Assembly: GCA_934489735.1 (NCBI GenBank)
Contig: CAKSSR010000017.1
Coordinates: 1-41,615, forward strand
Reading direction: 5' to 3'
Length of the DNA: 41,615 nt
Source: an uncultured Eubacteriales bacterium
Lineage (GTDB): Bacteria; Bacillota; Clostridia; Oscillospirales; Acutalibacteraceae
Part shown: positions 25,766 through 34,405 of the stretch, one piece after another
How the letters are laid out: each line of letters begins with the position of its first letter
Position numbering within the stretch: position 1 is the first letter of the stretch
Notes under the pieces: generated by a model
Database searches by the model: none
Told to the model about the DNA's origin: nothing
The model's input: only the letters and a program-made list of their open reading frames with translations
Position numbers and translations under genes: made by a program

Positions 25766-26263
25766 TTACTTTTTTTGATTAGAAAGTTTACATGTTTTAC
25801 TTTGATTATGTAATAATTTGTGACAGTGCTTATATGTTTTAAGCGGATGACGAGTTTTTGCACAGTCATTTTTATGTTCGATTGCCATACGACAAGCATA
25901 TGCATGAGAAAACTTCCTCGAATAACCTAAAGAACGACTTTCGGTATACGATTTTGAATAAGTTTCAGCCAAAGTTTGATCTCCGCCGCCAGAAACATAG
26001 CTTGCATAAGCATGAGCCTTCTCCACGGAGTCTCCAGACTGTAATCTAGTCATAAATAGATTAGAATACTCATCAACATTACTAGAATCTTTAGAAAGTA
26101 TAAGATAATTTGAGTATGCCATTGCCCTTTCATGAGAATCCCCTGCGGCAACTCTTTGATCGTATATAGATTTTTGAAGAAAATTAAAATCGCCTGCCTG
26201 TCCCATACTAAAAATTGATAAATATATGATAAAAGTTACAATTAGCTTAATATATTTGATCAA
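25766..26263 (-). CDS. Exported small protein with three helical-type repeats
   Basis: The product (about 165 residues from TTG 26263, SD GGGAGGTG eight bases away; a GTG at 26272 overlaps the SD) has a signal-peptide-like N-terminus ending SIFSMGQAG. The mature part contains three related units of about 28-35 residues: YDQRVAAGDSHERAMAYSNY, YSNLFMTRLQSGDSVEKAHA and YSKSYTESRSLGYSRKFSHA, i.e. a Y-S....(R/L)..G.S...A.AYA pattern. The C-terminus is Cys/His/Lys-rich (ACRMAIEHKNDCAKT). The repeats suggest a short alpha-solenoid, but not a family I can name with certainty. It is monocistronic and isolated on the minus strand. Confidence 0.65.
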   Translation of the reverse strand: MIKYIKLIVTFIIYLSIFSMGQAGDFNFLQKSIYDQRVAAGDSHERAMAYSNYLILSKDSSNVDEYSNLFMTRLQSGDSVEKAHAYASYVSGGGDQTLAETYSKSYTESRSLGYSRKFSHAYACRMAIEHKNDCAKTRHPLKTYKHCHKLLHNQSKTCKLSNQKK

Positions 26264-26416
26264 TTTAATCACCTCCCACTAAAATATTGTATATTAATAT
26301 GTTAAAAATGTCAACAGCTTAATGACTCATTGAAAAAATTACCATGAATATTTAATAAAAAATGGATAAAATCTTAAGCGGAGACGATAAATTTAAGAAT
26401 CTTATTTGCATCCGGC

Positions 26417-26445
26417 TTGTTTTTCGACGATCAATATGTTATAAT
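26417..26445 (+). promoter_or_regulatory. Promoter of the AI-2E permease / radA operon
   Basis: TTGTTT (26417-26422), a 17-base spacer and TATAAT (26440-26445). The transcript leader holds a second SD (AAGGTGG) followed by a tiny frame ATG-AAG-AAT-ACT-TGA (26470-26484) before the true gene start. Confidence 0.55.
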
Positions 26446-26534
26446 CATCAATTAAGGTGGTGAAAATTTATGAAGAATACTTGAATTTTTAATAGAATTA
26501 ATGATTTTTTAAGAAAAAAGACAGTAGGTGTGAA

Positions 26535-27677
26535 ATGAATAAGAATTTAATAAGTGGATTGCTGGTAGTTACTTACGGTATAGCTTTGTTTTTTTTATGT
26601 TCTAATATAAAGTGGTTTATAAATTTGTTATTTAATATAGTATCAATAATGACGCCGTTTATATATGGACTGATAATTGCATACATAGTTAATTGGCCAT
26701 ATACTTTTTTTAGAAGAAATTTAAGTAATGTAGACTTAAAAAGCAATTCTTTTATAGATAAGAACAAAATGGTTAACCCTTTATCTTTAATTTTGGCATA
26801 TTGTTGCGTCTTGGGAGTCGCTGCATTTTTAATAATAATAATAGTGCCTCAGATTATTGTAAGTTTTAGACAACTGGTTGATAATTTGTCTTCGTACATA
26901 GAGTCATTTAGGCTTTTTGTTATAGAAGTGCAAAAGAAACTTAATATCAACCTGCTCTGCGTTGAGAATGATCAGAAAATGATGGACGATCTGACAAGTT
27001 ATGCAGACTCTTTTAAGAGCAGGATGTTGCCCAAGTTGATAAACTTCACGAAAATGTTTGCAGTGAAGACGTATAATTGGATACTGGGAATAGTCGTCTC
27101 GATGTATTTACTGGGAAGTAAGGACAGATTGATAAATCAATTGAATAAGATTATAAAAGTCACCATCCCATCTAAAGTTTCTAACAAAATTAAAGAAATA
27201 TTGAACCTGACACATAATACTTTTTGGAAATTTATTATCGGAAAGTTTATAGACTCTGCTATAATTGGACTACTATGTTTCATTGGGATGTCAATATTCA
27301 ACATTCCCTATGCAATTTTAATCAGCGTGGTAGTAGGCATTACGAATATAATACCTTTTTTTGGCCCGTTTATAGGAGCTATCCCCAGCATTTTTATATT
27401 ATTTATCATAGATCCAGTAAAAGCTTTATATTTTGCACTATTTATCTTCCTATTGCAACAAGTCGATGGCAATATTATTGGACCAAAGATACTTGGAAGT
27501 TCAGTAGGAGTAAGTGGATTGTGGATTATGTTTAGCGTCATGCTAGGAGGAGGTTTATTTGGAGTGCTTGGAATGGTAGCAGGGGTGCCAATTTTTGCAG
27601 TTATTTATACATTATGTGGCCAAGTTGTAAATAAAAAGCTAAAAAAGATGGAAGGAAAAGAGACAGATGGCAAGTAA
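26535..27677 (+). CDS. AI-2E family permease-like membrane protein
   Basis: The 380-residue product has about eight membrane segments. It shows the C-terminal family block VVVGITNIIPFFGPFIGAIP (about 262-281), then DGNIIGPKILGSSVGVSGLW (about 312-331) and an ending with GGGLFGVLGMVAGVPIFAV. The family was named for autoinducer-2 export, but many members have other roles (for example sodium/proton antiport), so no substrate can be inferred. It overlaps radA by 11 bases, implying coupling. A possible SD (TAGGTG) is close to the ATG. Confidence 0.88.
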   Translation: MNKNLISGLLVVTYGIALFFLCSNIKWFINLLFNIVSIMTPFIYGLIIAYIVNWPYTFFRRNLSNVDLKSNSFIDKNKMVNPLSLILAYCCVLGVAAFLIIIIVPQIIVSFRQLVDNLSSYIESFRLFVIEVQKKLNINLLCVENDQKMMDDLTSYADSFKSRMLPKLINFTKMFAVKTYNWILGIVVSMYLLGSKDRLINQLNKIIKVTIPSKVSNKIKEILNLTHNTFWKFIIGKFIDSAIIGLLCFIGMSIFNIPYAILISVVVGITNIIPFFGPFIGAIPSIFILFIIDPVKALYFALFIFLLQQVDGNIIGPKILGSSVGVSGLWIMFSVMLGGGLFGVLGMVAGVPIFAVIYTLCGQVVNKKLKKMEGKETDGK

Positions 27678-29031
27678 AATAAAGAATGTTTACGTTTGTT
27701 CTGAATGTGGATATGAATCGGCGAAGTGGAACGGAAGATGTCCAGAGTGTGGTCAATGGAATACCTTTATAGAGGAAATAAAATCTAATGAAAAAGCTAA
27801 GTCGAGTTTAGATTTGAAAAAGGTCAGATATTCAAGTCCAGTTAAAGTATCTGAAATAAGCATAGAGGATCAACAGAGATATTCTACAGGAGTATCTGAA
27901 TTGGACAGAGTACTAGGCGGAGGAATTGTAAAGGGATCATTAATTTTACTCGGAGGAGATCCAGGAATAGGAAAGTCAACGATGCTATTACAAATATGTC
28001 AATACATTGGTAGGACATTGCAGATATTATATGTATCTGGTGAGGAATCGGCAAGACAAATTAAGCTGAGAGCAAAGAGACTTAACGTCGACAGTGACAA
28101 TTTATTTATTATGGCTGAGACCGATATAGAATATATTATCGAAACTATTAAATCAGAAAAGCCTGACTTAGTTGTTATAGACTCGATTCAAACAATGTCT
28201 TTGGATGACTTATCATCCTCACCGGGAAGTGTGTCTCAAGTAAAGGAATGTACCAACGCTTTGCTTAGAGTGGCAAAGTTTTTAGAAATTCCAGTAATCA
28301 TAATAGGACATGTAAATAAAGATGGAGCAATAGCAGGACCAAAGGTGCTGGAACATATAGTTGACTGCGTATTGTATTTCGAAGGGGACAGACATTTATC
28401 ATATAGAGTGCTGAGAGCAATAAAAAATAGATATGGATCAACAAACGAAATAGGAGTTTTTGAAATGCATGATAAAGGTCTAAAAGAAGTACAAAATCCA
28501 TCAGCAATGTTACTGTCAGGACGACCAAATAATGTGCCTGGAAGCTGCGTAGCATGCGTGATGGAAGGAACTAGACCTATATTGGCAGAAGTTCAAGGCC
28601 TGGTTACATCTTCTGGCTTTGGAAACCCGAGAAGGATGAGCACAGGCTTTGATTATAATAGAATGACTTTGATTTTGGCAGTGCTTGAAAAGAGAGCCGG
28701 TTACTTTTTTTCGAATATGGACTGCTATGTCAATGTAGTAGGGGGATTAAAATTAGACGAACCATCGGCAGATTTAGCGGTTGCATTGTCATTGGTTTCC
28801 GGCTTGAAGGATAAAGTGATAAATGAGAATGTCTTGGCTTTCGGAGAAATAGGATTGTCAGGAGAAATAAGATCGGTTTCTAATGTCAAGGAAAGAGTGA
28901 TAGAGGCAGCGAGACTCGGATTTAACAAATGTATAATTCCTTATCATAATGCTAAAGGACTTGACATCAATGAGTCTATCGAGATAATACCAGTCAAAAG
29001 CGTAAAGCAGGCTATATTTGTTTTAGAGTGA
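27667..29031 (+). CDS. radA: DNA repair protein RadA (Sms)
   Basis: RadA is a RecA-like helicase that helps extend D-loops during recombination. The 454-residue product (normal length) has the N-terminal zinc finger CSECGYESAKWNGRCPECGQ (residues 10-29) and Walker A GGDPGIGKST (about 97-106). The Walker B-type VVIDSIQT is near 171, the RadA-specific KNRYG (KNRFG motif variant) near 255, and the C-terminal Lon-protease-like domain is without the catalytic Ser-Lys pair. The F-to-Y change in KNRFG is conservative. The start overlaps the upstream permease gene. The 3' 20 bases are overlapped on the opposite strand by a Cys-rich small ORF. Confidence 0.96.
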   Translation: MASKIKNVYVCSECGYESAKWNGRCPECGQWNTFIEEIKSNEKAKSSLDLKKVRYSSPVKVSEISIEDQQRYSTGVSELDRVLGGGIVKGSLILLGGDPGIGKSTMLLQICQYIGRTLQILYVSGEESARQIKLRAKRLNVDSDNLFIMAETDIEYIIETIKSEKPDLVVIDSIQTMSLDDLSSSPGSVSQVKECTNALLRVAKFLEIPVIIIGHVNKDGAIAGPKVLEHIVDCVLYFEGDRHLSYRVLRAIKNRYGSTNEIGVFEMHDKGLKEVQNPSAMLLSGRPNNVPGSCVACVMEGTRPILAEVQGLVTSSGFGNPRRMSTGFDYNRMTLILAVLEKRAGYFFSNMDCYVNVVGGLKLDEPSADLAVALSLVSGLKDKVINENVLAFGEIGLSGEIRSVSNVKERVIEAARLGFNKCIIPYHNAKGLDINESIEIIPVKSVKQAIFVLE

Positions 29032-29146
29032 AATAAGCACATTCAGGATTGTCTTTGGTAACGGTTGAAGAATCTTGCAGAGTGCAATATCCATTTTCTT
29101 GATATAGACAATTGCTTGAGCATGTTATTAAGTATGGGTTGTACAT
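29012..29146 (-). CDS. 44-residue Cys-rich small protein, antisense overlap with radA end
   Basis: The minus strand holds a complete small gene: SD AGGAGATGA about nine bases upstream of ATG 29146, then MYNPYLITCSSNCLYQENGY, CTLQDSSTVTKDNPECAYF and TLKQI before TAG at 29012. Four Cys in a C-x3-C-x7-C...CAYF arrangement match a small clostridial protein type I recall (C.YQ..GYC.L....CAYF), sometimes misannotated as a hydroxymyristoyl-ACP dehydratase. It may bind metal. The true function is unknown. The last 20 bases overlap the radA 3' end in convergent orientation. Confidence 0.7.
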   Translation of the reverse strand: MYNPYLITCSSNCLYQENGYCTLQDSSTVTKDNPECAYFTLKQI

Positions 29147-29460
29147 AGTAAAAATCATCTCCTATATTATAGGATTTTAAAAAAAGTTTGAATTATTCAG
29201 CAGAAGCAGAAAAAATGTAAAGAGCGCTTAGAAAAAGAGTCAGAAAAGATATGTATTAACAAGATGTACATTGGGCAACAGCAGGAAAATGGAAGACAAC
29301 AGTCAATAAATTTAGACATATGATTGACAAAAACTTAAAAATATTGAGATTTGTTAAGGCAAAAGAAAGAATAGATTGACTTCGTATTGAACCGTTGAAG
29401 AAAAACTTTAATCATAATTGCAATGGCATACCAGTTTGGTAGTCTTTGATTATAAATAGT
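29147..29460. other. Intergenic stretch with coding-like relic
   Basis: No intact gene. On the plus strand, bases about 29263-29380 read WATAGKWKTTVNKFRHMIDK and then NLKILRFVKAKERID to a stop, without a start codon. Another frame just upstream reads KCKERLEKESEKICINKMYI. Together they suggest a decayed gene of unknown family. A 15-base palindrome TCCTATATTATAGGA lies near 29160, just upstream of the small minus-strand gene, and may overlap its promoter. Confidence 0.35.
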
Positions 29461-29494
29461 AAAGCTTTCTCAGAATTTGAGAAGGCTTTTTTAA
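29461..29494 (+). terminator. Strong intrinsic terminator
   Basis: AAAGCTTTCTCA pairs with TGAGAAGGCTTT over a 5-base loop (one G:U), followed by a T run. No intact gene lies directly upstream; it probably ends the radA transcript or a lost gene. Confidence 0.75.
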
Positions 29495-29671
29495 ATATTT
29501 TTAAAAGTTTTACAGTCTTTACAAAATGATTAAGAATAAATTATTTTAGCATACTAATTATATGATAAAAACTAATTAATTTAGGGAACGTTTTACTTCA
29601 ATTTATAATAACGAAAATTGATAAATTTTATCTTAATAACAATAAAAATACGAAGCAGAACGCATATACTA

Positions 29672-29701
29672 TTGTATATTAAGTTAAATTTGTGATATAA
29701 T
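29672..29701 (+). promoter_or_regulatory. Promoter and long leader of the alkyl sulfatase operon
   Basis: TTGTAT (29672-29677), an 18-base spacer and TATAAT (29696-29701). The leader of about 225 bases contains an unused SD (AAAGGAGG near 29721) followed by no start codon, and a TAGCCT/AGGCTA hairpin near 29800-29835, before the working SD AAGGAGG at 29923. It matches no riboswitch I know. Confidence 0.5.
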
Positions 29702-29934
29702 AGATAAAAATATTTTAGAGAAAGGAGGATAATTATTAATTGTAATTTACTTTTGTATTGAGAATTTAGATCGATTGCAACAACTTATTAACTTTTTTTA
29801 GCCTGCCGCATATAATATTTGCTTAGAGGCTATAATAGATATGATTTTTATTAGCATTGAGTACCATCTATGAGTTAATAAATTAGAAATCTTTATCTAA
29901 ATTTAATGATTTTTATTATATAAGGAGGATTTTT

Positions 29935-31965
29935 ATGAAAAAGTTTATATCTTTAGCTTTGGCTACCGTACAACTTGTATTATTGGCTTCGTGTTCTTCT
30001 AATAATAATAACAATTCGGGAGCAAATAATGCAAATTCAATAGGCAATGAGTCGAAACCAGCTACTTCTGCTACAGAACAGGCTAATGCAGAAGTGTATA
30101 AAATGTTAAATTTCTCTGACGAACAAGAGGGAGAGTTCGCAGAAAGAGGATTTATAACGGCACCGGAAGCGTTAGTGATTACAAATGATGAGAATAAAGT
30201 GATATGGAGTCAGAATGATTATAATTTTGTAAGGAATGCAGAGGCACCATCGACTGCAAATCCAAGTTTATGGAGGAATACTAAATATAATGCTAAGTAC
30301 GGATTATTTAAAGTAACAGAAGATATATATCAAGTAAGGGGATATGATGTATCTAACTTGACATTTGTAAGAAGTAAAAACGGTTGGATTATAATGGATT
30401 GTATGAGTAGTGCAGTAACAGCTAAAGCGGCTTTAGAATTATTTGAATCACAGATGGGAAAAGCCAATATAGTTGCAGTTATAATTAGCCATTCTCATGT
30501 AGACCATTACGGGGGAATAGAAGGATTGATTTCTAGAGAAAATGTAGCAGACCCTAAGCTACCATTAGACAAACAGATAGCTTCCGGTAAGACTGCTATA
30601 ATAGTACCTCAGGGATTTGAAGACGCAGTTATGAAAGAGAACGTTTTTGTAGGAACTGCTATGAAACGTAGGTCAATGTACCAATATGGGACAGTATTAA
30701 AGAAGGGTGAGAAAGGAAGCTTATCAGTTGGAATAGGATTATCAGTGCCGCAGGACGGAGTGGGTTACATTAATCCGACATTTGAAGTAAAAGATTCAAT
30801 ATTTGAAACAAACATTGATGGAATTAGAGCGACTTTCCAACTAACGCCTGGAACAGAGGCACCAGCAGAAATGAATACTTACTTCCCTGATATGAAAGCT
30901 TTATGGATGGCAGAGAATTGTACAGGAACTTTGCACAATTTGTATACGCTCAGAGGCGCAGAAGTGAGAGATGCTAACGCATGGGCGAAATATATTACGG
31001 AAGCACAAGCTTTATTTGGAGATGATGTGGAAGTTGTTTTCCAATCTCACAACTGGCCACACTGGGGGAACGACGTTATTAAAGAATATATGACAAATAC
31101 AGCAGCAGTCTATAAGTTCATTCACGATCAGACTTTATTATATATAAACCAAGGACACACTTCGACGGAAATTGCATCTATGATTGAATTACCAGAAGCA
31201 CTCAATAAGATTTGGTATACGAGACAATACTACGGGACTTTGAAACATAACGTCAAGGCTGTCTACCAGAAGTATATGGGCTGGTACGATGCAAATCCAA
31301 TTCATTTAAATGAACTTGAACCGAGTGAGTATGCTAAGAAATTAGTAGAATATTTAGGCGATTCTAATAAAGTTTTAAAGATGGCTCAAGCTGATTATGA
31401 TAAAGGACAATACCAATGGGTAGCACAGATAACAAATGCATTAGTATTTGCAGACCCGAATAATAAAGAAGCAAGAAGTCTTTGTGCAGATGCACTTGAA
31501 CAACTAGGCTATCAGGCTGAATCAGGAGCATGGAGAAATGCTTATTTAGTAGGAGCATTTGAATTGAGACACGGGACCGGACTATATCCTGAAAATAGTA
31601 AGACTTCAATTGGATCTACGGCAGAAAATATGGACACCCAAACGATGTTGGATTATATGGGAATATCAATTGATGCTCAAAAGTTAGCAGATAAATCGTT
31701 TACTATTAACCTGGACTTGAGCGATGGAGAGAAATATCTACTAAAAGTTCATCACGGGGTACTATTGTATTACAAAGGTAAGCAATCGGATAAGGCTGAT
31801 GTGACTATTCATACCCAGCGTAAGGGAATATTAGCTATTTCAAGCGGAAATCAAGAAGCAATTAACTCGCTTGTTAAATCTGTTGACGGAAATCAAGAAT
31901 TGTATAAGGCTTTATGCGAAAGTATGGCCAATTATAAACTATACTTTAATATCGTAGAACCATAA
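29935..31965 (+). CDS. Lipoprotein alkyl sulfatase (SdsA1/BDS1-like metallo-beta-lactamase fold)
   Basis: The 676-residue product carries a lipoprotein signal (LVLLASC, Cys at 20) and an Asn/Ser-rich linker. The metallo-beta-lactamase domain has the zinc motif SHSHVDHYGG (H186, H188, D190, H191) and a later FQSHNWPHWG. The alkyl-sulfatase dimerisation region (about 400-540) and a C-terminal SCP2-like domain (about 560-676) follow. Enzymes of this family cleave long-chain primary alkyl sulfates such as SDS to alcohol and sulfate. They are best known from Proteobacteria and usually periplasmic; here it is anchored outside the cell. The next gene is a lipoprotein too, and the pair is probably one operon, perhaps acquired by transfer. 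Confidence 0.9.
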   Translation: MKKFISLALATVQLVLLASCSSNNNNNSGANNANSIGNESKPATSATEQANAEVYKMLNFSDEQEGEFAERGFITAPEALVITNDENKVIWSQNDYNFVRNAEAPSTANPSLWRNTKYNAKYGLFKVTEDIYQVRGYDVSNLTFVRSKNGWIIMDCMSSAVTAKAALELFESQMGKANIVAVIISHSHVDHYGGIEGLISRENVADPKLPLDKQIASGKTAIIVPQGFEDAVMKENVFVGTAMKRRSMYQYGTVLKKGEKGSLSVGIGLSVPQDGVGYINPTFEVKDSIFETNIDGIRATFQLTPGTEAPAEMNTYFPDMKALWMAENCTGTLHNLYTLRGAEVRDANAWAKYITEAQALFGDDVEVVFQSHNWPHWGNDVIKEYMTNTAAVYKFIHDQTLLYINQGHTSTEIASMIELPEALNKIWYTRQYYGTLKHNVKAVYQKYMGWYDANPIHLNELEPSEYAKKLVEYLGDSNKVLKMAQADYDKGQYQWVAQITNALVFADPNNKEARSLCADALEQLGYQAESGAWRNAYLVGAFELRHGTGLYPENSKTSIGSTAENMDTQTMLDYMGISIDAQKLADKSFTINLDLSDGEKYLLKVHHGVLLYYKGKQSDKADVTIHTQRKGILAISSGNQEAINSLVKSVDGNQELYKALCESMANYKLYFNIVEP

Positions 31966-31990
31966 AAGAAAAGAAAGGAAAGCTTTTTTT

Positions 31991-33349
31991 ATGAAGAGAT
32001 TGATTTCTATATTAATTTTTTTGACATTGATGCTGTGCTCCTGCAAAGCCCCTGTGAAAGTTGAGAATAAAAACTGGGAAGTGATCGAGGAGGCTTATGT
32101 TTATTTGTTCCCGTTAGTATTGATGGACGCCACTAAGACATCTGCAACAAATGTGGAAGAACCTGATGGCGCAGGTCATGCACCGGTTAACCAATTGATT
32201 CATTCTCAAAGCCTTGCTAATGATGAATTTAAGATGGTCGTGACCCCTAATGTAGATACTTTATATACGCAGGCATGGGTTGACTTGTCTGAAGAACCAA
32301 TGATATATAGAATGCCTAAGTCAGATAGATTCTTCAATGTCCAAGTTTTAGACGCATGGACGAATACGTCTGATGTTCTTAAAGAACCAGGTGACTACGC
32401 TTTAGTAAAAACAGGCTGGAATGGAGAACTACCTGCTAACGTGACTAGGGTTGATGTTCCAACAAATACGGCTTGGATGATATGTCGGATGGTAGTCGAT
32501 GATGAGAAGGATATAAATCGAGTAAAAGGAATACAAAGTAATATGAGATTAGTACCATTGTCTAGCTATAATTCGATAAATGATTACAATCCGCCGAGAG
32601 GGAAGTATGATAAAGTGAATGATTTTGTCCCAGTTCAGAAAGTTTTATCAATGACTCCAAAAGAATTCTTCGATTCGGCAAATAATCTTATGCTTTTTAA
32701 CCCTCCATCAACAGAAGATGCAGAAATGGTTGTAAAACTTGCATCGGTTGGAATAGGCCCAGGATTGACATTTGATAATTCATTCCTGCCAGAGAACTTT
32801 GCAACGAAATGGAGCGATATGTTAAAGAATCTTAAAGAGAAGTTGTTTGCAGAAGCCAGCAAGTATACTATTCCCTTGGGGGACTGGCGATACTTCGGAA
32901 AACCAATAGGAGACTTCGGTAATGCATATCTGTATAGGGCTGCAATAGCCTTAGGGGGCTTGGGAGCAAATACAATTGATGTGGCTATTTATCCTAAGGT
33001 CGACAATGATCACAACGGCGAAGCGCTGAATGGAGCAAAGGAATATGTAATTCATATGGAATCAGCACCGCCAGTACTAAAAGATGGATTTTGGTCTATA
33101 ACTGCTTACGGACAGGATGACTTTTTGATAAAAAATCCTATAAATAGATATTGCATTAATGACAGATCTAAATGTAAATATAACGAGGATGGATCACTCG
33201 ATATAATCGTATCAAAGGAAAGTCAAGATAGTAATATGGAAAATTGGCTACCAGTTGGCGAAGGGGAGTTCCATCTATATATAAGAATATATTATCCTGA
33301 TATGAATGAGATATCGAACTGGAAACCTCCAGTTATAAATGCAAAATAA
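31991..33349 (+). CDS. DUF1254/DUF1214-domain lipoprotein
   Basis: The 452-residue product has a lipoprotein-type signal (LMLCSC, likely Cys 18), then a DUF1254 domain with EEAYVYLFPLVLMDATK, VNQLIHS and VVTPNVDTLYTQAWVDLS (about 80-100). A DUF1214 domain follows with YLYRAAIALGGLGAN, ending in PVGEGEFHLYIRIYYP. The two domains are normally found together in proteins of unknown function, mainly Proteobacteria and environmental bacteria. It lies 25 bases after the alkyl sulfatase gene with its own SD (AAAGGAAAG), so both are probably cotranscribed and exported to the same place. A role in surfactant or sulfate-ester handling is inferred only from this pairing. Confidence 0.88.
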   Translation: MKRLISILIFLTLMLCSCKAPVKVENKNWEVIEEAYVYLFPLVLMDATKTSATNVEEPDGAGHAPVNQLIHSQSLANDEFKMVVTPNVDTLYTQAWVDLSEEPMIYRMPKSDRFFNVQVLDAWTNTSDVLKEPGDYALVKTGWNGELPANVTRVDVPTNTAWMICRMVVDDEKDINRVKGIQSNMRLVPLSSYNSINDYNPPRGKYDKVNDFVPVQKVLSMTPKEFFDSANNLMLFNPPSTEDAEMVVKLASVGIGPGLTFDNSFLPENFATKWSDMLKNLKEKLFAEASKYTIPLGDWRYFGKPIGDFGNAYLYRAAIALGGLGANTIDVAIYPKVDNDHNGEALNGAKEYVIHMESAPPVLKDGFWSITAYGQDDFLIKNPINRYCINDRSKCKYNEDGSLDIIVSKESQDSNMENWLPVGEGEFHLYIRIYYPDMNEISNWKPPVINAK

Positions 33350-33358
33350 TAGAGAAAA

Positions 33359-33400
33359 GGTAGATTGTCTTTCAAATTTTGATCGATAATCTACTTTTTT
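33359..33400 (+). terminator. Intrinsic terminator of the alkyl sulfatase operon
   Basis: GTAGATT (33360-33366) pairs with AATCTAC (33388-33394), followed by six T. Confidence 0.7.
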
Positions 33401-33460
33401 ATAATAATTTATTGATTTTTAGAAAGAATATATTTGTAACAAGTAGAAAGAGGTGAGTTT

Positions 33461-33895
33461 ATGATTAACGATGATACTATTAAAATCTTGAGAGAATGTA
33501 ATGCAGGAATAAAAATGGGAACAGATTCTTTAGATGAAGTGATAAAACATGTCAAAGATAATAAATTGAAAGAGATTTTGTCATCAAGCAAAGAGAAACA
33601 TGAGATATTGCTAAACGATACTAAGGAACTTTTAGAAAAATATAACGACACAGGTAAGGAACCAAGTGCAATGGCTAAGGGAATGTCATGGTTGAAGACA
33701 AATGTTCAACTTGCAGTTAACGGGACGGATAAAACTGTTGCCGATTTGATTACAGATGGCTGCAATATGGGAATAAAATCATTGCGTAGATATTTAAATC
33801 AATACGAAGCAGCAGAAGAAAAAGCAAAAGATATAGCAAAAAGATTGATTAATATTGAGGAAGCATTGGTTGAAGATTTGAAACTTTATCTATAA
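33461..33895 (+). CDS. DUF2383-like four-helix-bundle protein
   Basis: The 144-residue all-alpha, charged product has no signal peptide. Sequence runs such as LRECNAGIKMGTDSLDEVIK, SSSKEKHEILLNDTKELLEK and ITDGCNMGIKSLRRYLNQY have the ferritin-like four-helix pattern of the DUF2383/PA2169 family. The GCNMGIKSL block corresponds to the conserved third helix. The role is unknown; some members are stress-related. SD AGAGGTG precedes the ATG. It stands alone between two terminators. Confidence 0.7.
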   Translation: MINDDTIKILRECNAGIKMGTDSLDEVIKHVKDNKLKEILSSSKEKHEILLNDTKELLEKYNDTGKEPSAMAKGMSWLKTNVQLAVNGTDKTVADLITDGCNMGIKSLRRYLNQYEAAEEKAKDIAKRLINIEEALVEDLKLYL

Positions 33896-33913
33896 ATATG
33901 TAAATAATAAAAA

Positions 33914-33956
33914 ATCTGTACGTTTGAATAACAAAAGTTAAGACGTACAGATGAAT
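33914..33956 (+). terminator. Hairpin/terminator after the DUF2383-like gene
   Basis: ATCTGTACGT (33914-33923) pairs perfectly with ACGTACAGAT (33943-33952), followed by GAATTTTG, a poor T run. Confidence 0.6.
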
Positions 33957-34050
33957 TTTGATAATGAAAAGTAAAATATAATTTGGTAGAAGGTAGTAAT
34001 TAAATAATGAAGTCAAATGCTCTCTTAACTAATTTTTATGCGGTTGCCCT

Positions 34051-34096
34051 CAAATAGTAACTATTAGTTGACATATTGTTACTATTTGTGTATAAT
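34051..34096 (+). promoter_or_regulatory. Promoter with perfect 11-bp inverted-repeat operator
   Basis: TTGACA (34068-34073), a 17-base spacer and TATAAT (34091-34096) form a near-ideal promoter. CAAATAGTAAC (34051-34061) and GTTACTATTTG (34078-34088) are exact reverse complements: one half lies just upstream of the -35 box, the other between -35 and -10. This is the expected architecture of an antitoxin-autorepressed promoter. Confidence 0.75.
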
Positions 34097-34141
34097 ATAA
34101 TTATAGGATTAAAATAATAAAAGAAAAGAGGAGTGTTACAA

Positions 34142-34405
34142 ATGTCTAAAACTGGAGTTATTCGGATTGATGATACAGTGAAAAAAAATGCCGAGATTGT
34201 TTTAGAAGAAATGGGCATGTCAGCATCAACGGCTGTGGAGATTTTTTTCCGTCAGTTGTCACGGAGTAGAAAGTTCCCTTTTGTCATTCAAGCTAATAAA
34301 GAACCAAACGAAGTGACAATGGCTGCAATTGAAGACGCAGAAAACAACCGCAATATGCATAAGTATGACAGCGTAGAAGATTTGATGTGGGATTTAAATG
34401 CCTGA
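34142..34405 (+). CDS. RelB/DinJ-family antitoxin
   Basis: I start at ATG 34142 (SD AGAGGAG, eight bases away), not the in-frame GTG at 34133. The 87-residue product has the ribbon-helix-helix N-terminus of RelB/DinJ: IRIDDTVKKNAEIVLEEMGM, then SASTAVEIFFRQLSRSRKFP. The C-terminal part (EPNEVTMAAIEDAENNRN, ending SVEDLMWDLNA) would bind the toxin. It is normally followed by an overlapping RelE/YafQ toxin gene. Here the overlapping ATG (34398) opens a frame of only four codons (MPEV-stop), so the toxin is lost and the antitoxin is an orphan. The dyad at 34051-34088 is its likely operator. Confidence 0.88.
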   Translation: MSKTGVIRIDDTVKKNAEIVLEEMGMSASTAVEIFFRQLSRSRKFPFVIQANKEPNEVTMAAIEDAENNRNMHKYDSVEDLMWDLNA

